From positions 136,900 through 200,899 of the forward strand of contig NZ_QHJG01000002.1 in assembly GCF_003184185.1 (NCBI RefSeq): a stretch of DNA of 64,000 bases, written 5' to 3'. Shown here one piece after another: positions 6,991 to 14,838 of this stretch; positions within the stretch are counted from its first letter, which is position 1, and each line of letters begins with the position of its first letter. The position numbers and the translations under genes are program-made. Origin of the DNA: Legionella qingyii. Its GTDB lineage: Bacteria; Pseudomonadota; Gammaproteobacteria; Legionellales; Legionellaceae. Below the pieces are notes generated by a model. That model did no database searches. It was not told the DNA's origin and saw only the letters and a list, made by a program, of their open reading frames with translations.

Positions 6991-7928
6991 TGGAAACAAA
7001 AATGGCAATGCATCAATCAGTATTACTTCATGAATCAATAGAAGCCCTGGCGATTAAAAGTGGAGGCATCTATTTTGACGGTACTTTTGGCCGTGGAGGT
7101 CATAGTAGGGAAATTTTGCGTCATTTAAACGATCAAGGTCGTTTATATGCCATCGATAAAGATCTGGAAGCAATCGCATATGCCAGGGAACATTTTGGCC
7201 AAGATAAGCGTTTTCATATATTTCAAGGTTCATTTGCACGAATTGAGGAGTTTGCCACCGAAGCAGGAGTGTTGGGAAAAGTAGATGGTATTTTGTTGGA
7301 TTTAGGCGTGTCTTCACCACAATTGGATAATCCAGAAAGAGGTTTTAGCTTTATGCAGCAAGGACCATTGGATATGCGCATGGATTTATCTCAACCAATG
7401 AGTGCTGCGCGATTTGTTAATGAAGCCGAAGCAGAAGAAATGGCTTCTGTTTTCAGATTGTATGGTGAGGAACGTTTTGCAGGCCGAATCGCAAAGGCAA
7501 TTGTTGCTGCAAGAAATATAGCTCCTATTTCCACAACCTTGCAATTGGCAGAAATTGTGAAAGAAGCAAATCCTAAATGGGAAAAACACAAGCATCCTGC
7601 AACACGTGTGTTTCAAGCAATACGAATTTACATCAATCAGGAATTAAATGATTTAAAGAGTTGTCTGGAGCAATGTCTAAATGTTCTAGCGCCGCAAGGA
7701 AGGCTGGCAGTGATTAGTTTTCACTCCCTGGAGGATCGCATAGTCAAACAATTTATGCGTAATAAAGAAGAAGGGGCCAAGCCTCCCCCGGAAGTGCCCA
7801 TTCGTTATGAGGCATTAAAAACAAATTTTAAAAGAATAGGTAAGGCGATTATGCCACAAGAAGTTGAAGTAAAAGAGAATGTTAGATCTCGAAGTGCTGT
7901 ACTAAGAATAGGGGAGAAATTAGCATGA
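6990..7928 (+). CDS. rsmH: 16S rRNA (cytosine1402-N4)-methyltransferase RsmH
   Basis: 312 aa. [29 protein letters not shown] (SAM-binding loop), [16 protein letters not shown] and [19 protein letters not shown] are the invariant MraW/RsmH blocks. It methylates N4 of C1402 in 16S rRNA. ATG at 6990 overlaps the mraZ stop; ATG at 7002 (MAMHQ) is also close to the usual N-terminus. It ends in ATGA overlap with ftsL. Confidence 0.95.
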   Translation: METKMAMHQSVLLHESIEALAIKSGGIYFDGTFGRGGHSREILRHLNDQGRLYAIDKDLEAIAYAREHFGQDKRFHIFQGSFARIEEFATEAGVLGKVDGILLDLGVSSPQLDNPERGFSFMQQGPLDMRMDLSQPMSAARFVNEAEAEEMASVFRLYGEERFAGRIAKAIVAARNIAPISTTLQLAEIVKEANPKWEKHKHPATRVFQAIRIYINQELNDLKSCLEQCLNVLAPQGRLAVISFHSLEDRIVKQFMRNKEEGAKPPPEVPIRYEALKTNFKRIGKAIMPQEVEVKENVRSRSAVLRIGEKLA

Positions 7929-8266
7929 ACGCTGCGGCGAAAGTAATCAATCAAGGTACCTTATTTAATGGTCAACTGGCAGATATGCATATGTCAAAAT
8001 CATTATATATGCTGATTATATTATTAGTTGCAGTGTTAGTGAGTGCTTTGGCTGTTGTATATAGTACCAATTCATACCGAGTGACTTTAAGTAAAGTAGA
8101 ACAACAGGAGCAGTTAACTCACTATTTACAGCTGCAATGGGGGCAATTACTCTTAGAACAAGCAAGTTTAGCTACACCCGCACGAGTAGAGGAGTTGGCT
8201 GCTGAAAAATTACAAATGGTTTTACCAACATCCACAAATACTTATTGGTTACAAGCACAGCAGTAG
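7925..8266 (+). CDS. ftsL: Cell division protein FtsL
   Basis: 113 aa bitopic protein. A cytoplasmic N-terminus of about 25 residues, one TM ([20 protein letters not shown]), then a leucine-zipper-like periplasmic coiled coil ([20 protein letters not shown]) as in FtsL, which joins FtsB and FtsQ at the divisome. Start overlaps the rsmH stop (ATGA). Unlike most gammaproteobacteria, 146 bases separate it from ftsI and contain a repeat pair. Confidence 0.9.
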   Translation: MNAAAKVINQGTLFNGQLADMHMSKSLYMLIILLVAVLVSALAVVYSTNSYRVTLSKVEQQEQLTHYLQLQWGQLLLEQASLATPARVEELAAEKLQMVLPTSTNTYWLQAQQ

Positions 8267-8314
8267 AAGTTTTTGTTTTAAACGAGTACCATTGCCGTTT
8301 GGTTTTAGTGTAAC

Positions 8315-8397
8315 GTAGCCTGGGTGGAGTATGATGGTAACCTGGGAGTTTTTGTGCAATCAAACCCAGGTTATGGCATGGCCTTTACCCTGGCTAC
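8315..8397. repeat. GCCTGGGT repeat pair in the ftsL-ftsI gap, copy D
   Basis: GTAGCCTGGGTGG to AACCTGGG (8315-8346) is followed about 17 bases later by its inverted partner ACCCAGG to CCCTGGCTAC (8364-8397). The whole could fold into one long stem inside the dcw transcript, just upstream of ftsI. Confidence 0.75.
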
Positions 8398-8412
8398 AGA
8401 TGGATTATATCC

Positions 8413-10083
8413 ATGAAAAACTCAACTCATTTAAACAGACTGATTGTAGTATCTACTTTTTTTGCATTGATTTTACTCATTTTGATTTGGCGTATGGTTG
8501 ATCTCACTGTACTGCATCGCCAATTTTTACAAGGGCAAGGAAATGCCCGCAGTTTGCGGGTTGTAGATATTCCTGCACATCGAGGGATGATCATGGACAG
8601 GAATGGTACTCCTTTAGCAATTAGTACTCCTGTAGAATCGGTATGGGTGAATCCGAAAGAGTTTTCACCCGACAAAGAACAATTTATGTCCTTAGCTGAA
8701 TATCTCAATTTAACTCCCCAGCAATTAAGTAGAAAAATAGTAGATGCAGAAAAAAAAGAATTGGAATTTCTCTATCTACAAAGACAATTGCCACCGCCCT
8801 TGGCTAAAAAAATAAAAACGTTAAAAATCCCTGGTGTTAATTTTCAAAAGGAATTCAAACGTTATTATCCTGATTCGGACAGCATTTCCCAATTAATCGG
8901 ATTTACCAACGTAGATGATCAAGGTCTGGAGGGAATTGAACTTGCTTATCAAGACTGGCTGAAGGGGGTTGTTGGTAAAAAAAGAGTGATAAAAGATCGT
9001 TTAGGACGAATTATTGAAGAACTAGGTGTGATAAAAGAACCACGTCCGGGACGTGACATGGCTTTAAGTATTGATAGGCGTTTACAATATTTAGCATACA
9101 GTGAATTAAATAAAACGGTTGATGAATTTGCTGCAAAATCGGGTTCTGTTGTGGTAGTTGATACAGAAAACGGTGAGATTTTGGCTATGGCTAATGTTCC
9201 TTCGTATAATCCCAATTCTCGGGGACGCTACGATAAAGATACTTACAGGAACCGAGCTGTTACCGATACATTTGAGCCTGGTTCAGTCATTAAAACGTTT
9301 AGTATTGCCAGTGCCTTGGAAACCGGTCTATTTAAGCCCTCAACGATTATTGATACGAATCCAAGTTGGATGAGTGTTCAAGGCCGTACGGTTCGCGATA
9401 TTCATAATTATGGTGTCCTTGATGTAACGGGTGTATTGCAACACTCAAGTAACGTAGGGGTCACAAAGATGGTTTTAGCCAGCCCTCCAGAACAATTAAT
9501 TGGATTGCTGCAGCGTTGCGGTTTTGGACAACGAACAGAAAGTACTTATCCTGGGGAAAGTGAGGGAGGAATTGTTAGTGTTAAAGATGCAAAACCGTTT
9601 GTATTGGCAACATTAAGCTTCGGTTATGGCTTGTCGGTTACAGCATTGCAATTAGCTAAGGCTAATATGGTTTTTGCGAATAAAGGTAAATTGATTCCAG
9701 TAACTTTACTGCATAATGATCCACCAACAGCAGGTGTGCAGGTAATGAAATCTGAGACAGCTCAACAGGTTTTATCTATGATGGAAGCAGTTTTAGGGAA
9801 AGATGGTACTGGAAAAGCAGCAAGAGTACCTGGTTATCGAGTAGCAGGAAAGACAGGGACAGCACGTGTAGCTGGAAAGGATGGCTATAAGGACAGAAAA
9901 TATACTGCAAGTTTTATAGGTATTGCACCGGTTTCAAAACCCAAGTTTGTTGTAGTAGTAATAATTCATGAACCTTCACGTAAAGGTTATTATGCTGCAG
10001 CAGTTGCAGCTCCCCTTTTTGCTAAAGTGATGTCGGGGGCTTTGCGATTGTTTAATATACCTACTGATGAGCTGGTAGGGTAA
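8413..10083 (+). CDS. ftsI: Peptidoglycan D,D-transpeptidase FtsI (PBP3)
   Basis: 556 aa. N-terminal TM (LIVVSTFFALILLILIW), the PBP dimerisation domain opening with RGMIMDRNGTPLAIST, and a transpeptidase domain with SVIK (FEPGSVIKTF, catalytic Ser), SSN (HSSNVGV) and KTG (AGKTGTARV). It is the septal cross-linking enzyme working with FtsW. Start at 8413 has only a weak GGA about 8 bases upstream and lies 16 bases past the repeat pair, so its translation may depend on RNA folding there. Confidence 0.95.
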   Translation: MKNSTHLNRLIVVSTFFALILLILIWRMVDLTVLHRQFLQGQGNARSLRVVDIPAHRGMIMDRNGTPLAISTPVESVWVNPKEFSPDKEQFMSLAEYLNLTPQQLSRKIVDAEKKELEFLYLQRQLPPPLAKKIKTLKIPGVNFQKEFKRYYPDSDSISQLIGFTNVDDQGLEGIELAYQDWLKGVVGKKRVIKDRLGRIIEELGVIKEPRPGRDMALSIDRRLQYLAYSELNKTVDEFAAKSGSVVVVDTENGEILAMANVPSYNPNSRGRYDKDTYRNRAVTDTFEPGSVIKTFSIASALETGLFKPSTIIDTNPSWMSVQGRTVRDIHNYGVLDVTGVLQHSSNVGVTKMVLASPPEQLIGLLQRCGFGQRTESTYPGESEGGIVSVKDAKPFVLATLSFGYGLSVTALQLAKANMVFANKGKLIPVTLLHNDPPTAGVQVMKSETAQQVLSMMEAVLGKDGTGKAARVPGYRVAGKTGTARVAGKDGYKDRKYTASFIGIAPVSKPKFVVVVIIHEPSRKGYYAAAVAAPLFAKVMSGALRLFNIPTDELVG

Positions 10084-10112
10084 AGCGCGGCCCGTAAACG
10101 ATCTTTATAAAT

Positions 10113-10187
10113 GTAGCCTAGGTAGCATAGCGGAACTGGGATGCAGTATTTCATAAACTGGGTTTCTCTGCGCTGCATCCAGGCTAT
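10113..10187. repeat. GCCTGGGT repeat pair in the ftsI-murE gap, copy E
   Basis: GTAGCCTAGGTAGCATAGCG to AACTGGG, then the inverted partner AACTGGG to CATCCAGGCTAT. Same build as the pair before ftsI, again within the dcw operon. Confidence 0.75.
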
Positions 10188-10213
10188 TTTTTAGAACTAT
10201 TAGGAACCTAGTG

Positions 10214-11665
10214 ATGAAACTTTCACAATTATTAAAACCTTGGATGCATCACGTAAAATCGGATTGTACCGTGACAGGTCTGGAAAATGACAGTCGTCGC
10301 ATTCAACCAGGGGATTTGTTTGTAGCTTATGCAGGTGCAGCAGCTGATGGCCGTTTATTTATAAATAAAGCTGTTTCCGCCGGTGCTGTTGCGATTGCTT
10401 ATGATCCCTCTCATTTCCCCAAGGACTACATATTACCTGAGTCGATTCCTTGTATTCCTGTTCCAGAGTTAGCGACGCAGCTGGCCGCAATTGCAAAGCA
10501 GTTTTATGACGATCCTGGTCGCCATTTAACGATAACCGGAGTAACTGGAACCAACGGCAAAACAACAATTGCCTATCAATTAGCTCAGGCCCATCGTTTA
10601 CTGGGACAAGGAGCAGCATATATTGGTACAATTGGACAAGGTAATGTAGATAACCTCCAATTATTGGATAATACAACTCCTGATGCGCTGTGTTTACAGA
10701 GGTTATTACATCAATATAAAAATCAAGGTATCAGGCAAGTATGCATGGAAGTATCTTCTCATGCTCTTGCCCAGCATCGAGTTGATGCGATTGAATTCAA
10801 GCAGGCAATATTTACCAATCTAACACTGGATCATCTGGATTATCATATAAATATGGAAAATTATGCAGCTGCAAAGGCCATGTTGTTTGCCAGAGAATCA
10901 TTACAATGGGCGATTATTAATCAAGATGATCCTTATCAAAGAATAATGGCGGAGGCAGTTAAGCCTCATGTAAAGAAATTAGCTTATGGAATACACCAGA
11001 ATTGTGATGTAAAAGTCGTAGATTGGTCCATGGATATAAAGGGTACAGAAATTGAAGTGCGCTCACCATGGGGACAGCATCAATTAAGAATAAAAGCCCT
11101 AGGACAATTTAATATTTATAATAGCTTAGCTGTATTTAGTAGTTTATTGGCTTCTGATTATGCACCTACGCAAGTTGTAGAGGTGATGACAGAATTAAGA
11201 GCAGCTCCCGGAAGGATGGAAATTATTGCCAATGCTCCTTATGTACTTGTAGATTATGCACATACTCCCGATGCATTGGAAAATGCGCTGCTTACTTTAA
11301 ATCAATTAAAAAAAGGTCGTTTGTGGGTGGTGTTTGGTTGTGGGGGTGACAGGGATAAAAGCAAGAGACCGGTGATGGGACGTGTTGCAAGTAAGCTTGC
11401 GGATCAAATCATAATTACCAGTGATAACCCACGCACAGAAGATCCACAAATTATTGTCAATGAGATAGCACAAGGTATACCAAAATCTTCCAATGTCATT
11501 CAACTTGTTGAGCGTGAAGAAGCAATTGCCTATGCATTAAATGAAGCCGCTGAAAATGATGTGATATTAATTGCAGGTAAAGGACATGAGGCCTATCAAC
11601 AGATTGGCTCAGTAAAATATGCTTTTTCAGATCAAGAGGTAGTAAAAAGATTAATCCATAAATAA
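10214..11665 (+). CDS. murE: UDP-MurNAc-tripeptide synthetase (meso-DAP adding)
   Basis: 483 aa from ATG 10214; GTG at 10211 is in frame, but AGGA at 10202 is spaced 8 bases from the ATG. Mur ligase N-domain (NDSRRIQPGDLFVAYAG), ATP loop TGVTGTNGKTTIAYQL, central HALAQHRVDAIEF and the C-domain with SDNPRTEDPQ. The DNPR motif marks specificity for meso-diaminopimelate over lysine. It adds the third residue of the peptidoglycan stem. The dcw block stops here in this window: murF and mraY do not follow. Confidence 0.95.
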   Translation: MKLSQLLKPWMHHVKSDCTVTGLENDSRRIQPGDLFVAYAGAAADGRLFINKAVSAGAVAIAYDPSHFPKDYILPESIPCIPVPELATQLAAIAKQFYDDPGRHLTITGVTGTNGKTTIAYQLAQAHRLLGQGAAYIGTIGQGNVDNLQLLDNTTPDALCLQRLLHQYKNQGIRQVCMEVSSHALAQHRVDAIEFKQAIFTNLTLDHLDYHINMENYAAAKAMLFARESLQWAIINQDDPYQRIMAEAVKPHVKKLAYGIHQNCDVKVVDWSMDIKGTEIEVRSPWGQHQLRIKALGQFNIYNSLAVFSSLLASDYAPTQVVEVMTELRAAPGRMEIIANAPYVLVDYAHTPDALENALLTLNQLKKGRLWVVFGCGGDRDKSKRPVMGRVASKLADQIIITSDNPRTEDPQIIVNEIAQGIPKSSNVIQLVEREEAIAYALNEAAENDVILIAGKGHEAYQQIGSVKYAFSDQEVVKRLIHK

Positions 11666-11706
11666 TTTGGTTAGATGATTTGTAAAACAGAGGGTTGTAA
11701 TTTTTT

Positions 11707-11741
11707 GTAGCCTGGGTTTCATGAAACGTCACCCAAGCTAC
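11707..11741. repeat. Palindromic repeat after murE, copy F (possible terminator)
   Basis: GTAGCCTGGGT pairs with ACCCAAGCTAC around a short loop, and TTTTTCTT follows on the + strand. It is a GCCTGGGT-family copy placed between the convergent murE and DUF4949 genes, so it may end transcription. Confidence 0.7.
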
Positions 11742-11749
11742 AGTTTTTC

Positions 11750-12166
11750 TTAACGAGCTTTATGTATGTATTGCTTGAACTTCATAGGTGACATTTCTTC
11801 ATAGTCTTTAATTGCCACTGCAAAAAGGTCAGGGTTATTTGTTTCATAAATACAAACTAATTCATCGCCTTGACCAGACTCAGGAATACCTGGAGCAGTC
11901 AAACCTGCTAAAATATCATTAGTGATATCTATTGTATCTTCTTCAGATTCTGCCTCTACAGGCCCAATCGCAAATCCCCAGCTAGAAGAAGTATTGTAGT
12001 GATTTACTGAATAACCAATATAATAATTGTAACCAAGCTGCGAAGCCATTGTAATTCCTACAGATTGAATATCACTCAATTTAGGACATACAGCTTCCTC
12101 TGCAAAAGCCGAACCAGCGAGAACTAATGCTGCTGCAAAAGTTGATAATTTTACTCCTAAAGACAT
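11750..12166 (-). CDS. DUF4949 secreted protein (Hbp-like)
   Basis: 138 aa with a clean signal peptide (MSLGVKLSTFAAALVLAGSAFA). The mature part begins EEAVCPKLSDIQSVGITMA, which resembles the small Legionella family DUF4949 that includes the haemin-binding-promoting protein Hbp. Two Cys remain, at the N-terminus and in ELVCIYETNN, which could form a disulphide. AGGAG about 8 bases before the ATG supports the start. The role is unknown beyond that family link, which is from memory. Confidence 0.65.
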   Translation of the reverse strand: MSLGVKLSTFAAALVLAGSAFAEEAVCPKLSDIQSVGITMASQLGYNYYIGYSVNHYNTSSSWGFAIGPVEAESEEDTIDITNDILAGLTAPGIPESGQGDELVCIYETNNPDLFAVAIKDYEEMSPMKFKQYIHKAR

Positions 12167-12293
12167 AACACATACTCCTTTGTTTTTTAAAATCGGAAAA
12201 AGAGTATCATTTGATTTCCTAATTTACAATGGACCAGTTTGGATTTAATAATGAGCATCAAGCTATCAATTTGAGCTCTAGTTGATCTTGTTT

Positions 12294-13364
12294 TTATATA
12301 CCTAGTAATAATTTGGTTTTATAGTTCAAAATTGAGTCCGCAAAGTATTGAGAAAAGTCATGGCGCGTTTGATGATTTTTACGCAAATTTAAGAATGCAG
12401 CTTTTTTGTCCGTAGCCTGTTTTAATGAAGAAGTTTCTTCAATGGGGTTGTAAATTTCTAAAATAGTTTCGTACCATAATTTATCCTTTTCATAGCTTAA
12501 AAATTGAGGCAACGAAGGAACTGCAAATTGTGGTGGAGCAAGACCTGCAATTTGGTGCAAAGCGGAGCTTACCAAAGCAATAGCAGCATATTTCGCCTCA
12601 AGACTATGACCGGCAATATGGGGGGTACAGATAGTGGCTTTATCGATGATTCGTGGGTTAATCTCAGGTTCATTAAGATATACATCGGTGCAATAGATTA
12701 GTGGTTTTGATGAGTGGAGAAGTTCTTCTTCATTAACAATTCCACCTCGTGCTGCATTGATAATAATGCAACCGGGTTTTAAGCGATCGAGAAAATTTTG
12801 ATTAATTAAATTGGCAGTAGGATAGGGATGATTACTATGTAACTCTGCATGGATACATAGCAGATCAACTTGATACAATTCCTCTAAAGTACAACTTTGA
12901 AAAGCAGCAGGTTCACGTTTTGCTTTGAGAGGATCATAAGTGACAATTTCAAAATCGGCTGCTTGTAACCGTGCAGCAACCCTGGTTCCCACTTTTCCAA
13001 GACCAATGATGCCTGCTTTATTCCCATGGATAAGATGTTGTTGTTCCAGAAAAGAAAGACACGCAACCACATAATCAGCAACTGCTTGCGCATTAGAGCC
13101 TTTTGCGTCGATTACCTGAATATTCTGAGAGTCTAGCCAGAAGTGATCCAGATGATCAGTACCACTACTTGCAGTAGCAACATACTGCAAACGATGATTT
13201 TTTAATAAAGATTGATTTACTTTTAGCGTAGAACGACAAAGGAGAATATCTTGTCCGGGAAGTAACTGAGCTATTTCGTCGGGACGATTATATTCGGTTA
13301 AGTGAAAAGGCTTTGGAAAAGCCTGCTTCAATCCTGGAAGTGAGGCATCAGCAAGAATATTCAT
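12294..13364 (-). CDS. pdxB: 4-phosphoerythronate dehydrogenase
   Basis: 356 aa D-2-hydroxyacid dehydrogenase that oxidises 4-phosphoerythronate in the DXP-dependent pyridoxal phosphate pathway. [11 protein letters not shown] at the N-terminus, [18 protein letters not shown] loop [13 protein letters not shown], and the catalytic Arg ([13 protein letters not shown]), Glu (YLNEPEIN) and His ([13 protein letters not shown]) are in order. The C-terminal PdxB extension ([18 protein letters not shown]) separates it from SerA or GhrB. Probably monocistronic. Confidence 0.92.
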   Translation of the reverse strand: MNILADASLPGLKQAFPKPFHLTEYNRPDEIAQLLPGQDILLCRSTLKVNQSLLKNHRLQYVATASSGTDHLDHFWLDSQNIQVIDAKGSNAQAVADYVVACLSFLEQQHLIHGNKAGIIGLGKVGTRVAARLQAADFEIVTYDPLKAKREPAAFQSCTLEELYQVDLLCIHAELHSNHPYPTANLINQNFLDRLKPGCIIINAARGGIVNEEELLHSSKPLIYCTDVYLNEPEINPRIIDKATICTPHIAGHSLEAKYAAIALVSSALHQIAGLAPPQFAVPSLPQFLSYEKDKLWYETILEIYNPIEETSSLKQATDKKAAFLNLRKNHQTRHDFSQYFADSILNYKTKLLLGI

Positions 13365-13437
13365 AGCGAATACTTATTCCATATCAAAAGAATGTACCAT
13401 CTAAAATTTTTGTATTGAGCTCTCAAATCGTCAGCAT

Positions 13438-14097
13438 TCATATCTTAAAAATGGAGCTTAGTGCGATAAGTCCTAGATTGATTAATGGGGTCAGTATCAT
13501 GCCCAAAACACCTGTAAACACTAAAAGAATTAGAATAAAAAATCCATAGGGTTCTATTTTGGAGTAGGTCATAGCTTGTTTAGGAGGTAAAAGGCTACTA
13601 ACTACTCGACTCCCATCTAGAGGTGGAATTGGCAGTAAATTTAATGCGGCCAAAATCAAATTAATAAATACACCTGCTTGAGCTGTAGCGTAAAGAAAAA
13701 GCACTGCCATCGAGGTGTTTGGATTTAAGATAAGGGCGATTTTGTCACAGGCAGCCCATAAAAATGCCATAAGAATATTCGCAAATGGTCCCGCAAGAGT
13801 TACCAGAATCATATCACGTCTAGGGTGACGCAATTGGTTCCAGTTAATTGGGACCGGTTTTGCATAACCAATGACAAAATTAAATTGAGTTAAAATACCA
13901 ACCAGTAAGGGTATGAAGACAGTACCTATCGGGTCAATATGACGAAGAGGATTTAAACTTAATCGACCAAACATTTTTGCTGTAGTATCTCCACAACGAT
14001 ATGCAACGTACGCATGAGCTGCTTCATGTAAGGTGATGGCAAGTAAAATGGGAATGGCCCAAATACATATTTTTTGGATCAAAGTAAATTCTATCAT
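13438..14097 (-). CDS. Site-2 protease family (M50) membrane zinc protease
   Basis: 219 aa from ATG 14097; the frame opens at a TTG at 14121 with no ribosome binding site. HEAAHAYVAYRCGD carries HExxH, and NLLPIPPLDGSRV is the second metal motif (LDG) of the rhomboid-like S2P group (SpoIVFB/FtsH-unrelated M50B). Four or five TM segments are visible, including IWAIPILLAITL and FGPFANILMAFLW-like segments. These short S2P homologues are widespread and their substrates are mostly unknown. It lies 73 bases upstream of pdxB on the same strand. Confidence 0.88.
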   Translation of the reverse strand: MIEFTLIQKICIWAIPILLAITLHEAAHAYVAYRCGDTTAKMFGRLSLNPLRHIDPIGTVFIPLLVGILTQFNFVIGYAKPVPINWNQLRHPRRDMILVTLAGPFANILMAFLWAACDKIALILNPNTSMAVLFLYATAQAGVFINLILAALNLLPIPPLDGSRVVSSLLPPKQAMTYSKIEPYGFFILILLVFTGVLGMILTPLINLGLIALSSIFKI

Positions 14098-14340
14098 TAA
14101 AAAAAACTGACCAGTAATCAATGTATTCTGATTCTATCGAATAGTTGCTTCCAATAACAAGTAAAATGGATCTAAAGTCTCCTTTTCTCTCGATGTCTTT
14201 CATTTTTAACGCGATTTCTTAGTTCTACTTGATGCAAGATGATTTTTTTAAATTGTTGATTAAAATGCAGTCATAAAGTTGATTGCTTGATCTGTGCGTG
14301 ATAACATTCTGGCCGAAATTTAACTAGTCTAGGAGACAAA

Positions 14341-14811
14341 ATGCCAGTATTGAATAAATTGCAGCCGGAACTTGTTAAGGCATTAGGTAAAGCGAGAAAT
14401 TTTGAAGAGCAATATGAAGCCTTACGTAAAAAGAGCAACAGTGAATCGCTTAGAGATAATCAAGATGCAATTACATACGTTGATAACGTAATTAAAAGAT
14501 ATAAATTAATCAAAGGAACATCTCCCAGCTCTTCAGATTTAACAATACTAAGAGACTCTTATCTTAAACTGTTGAAAGAACATGCAGCTGAAGTCAGTGT
14601 GCTCTCATTTTCTAAACCAGAAGATGTTGCTTCCCGACTTAAAGAACTCGATTTTGACTCCGATACAATTGACAAAATGACTAAAGGCTTAGAGCAGGCA
14701 GGAGGTGATGAAGATACAGGCATCGCTCTTTTATTATCATTGATCATCTGCGAGCAAACACTTGAAAGTTGTTCTAGAAACGAACATGGGCATCCTAGTC
14801 GTCGTTTTTAA
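14341..14811 (+). CDS. Hypothetical helical protein upstream of the 955-aa protein
   Basis: 156 aa, soluble, mostly helical (ELVKALGKARNFEEQYEALR; DDFDS-rich middle), no signal peptide, ending RNEHGHPSRRF. Not recognised. AGGAG 7 bases before the ATG is a good start. It ends 27 bases before the 14839 gene and shares its direction, so the two probably form one unit; a chaperone or regulatory role for its neighbour is possible but unsupported. Confidence 0.6.
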   Translation: MPVLNKLQPELVKALGKARNFEEQYEALRKKSNSESLRDNQDAITYVDNVIKRYKLIKGTSPSSSDLTILRDSYLKLLKEHAAEVSVLSFSKPEDVASRLKELDFDSDTIDKMTKGLEQAGGDEDTGIALLLSLIICEQTLESCSRNEHGHPSRRF

Positions 14812-14838
14812 TAAATTTAGACATTAGGAAGAGTAATT

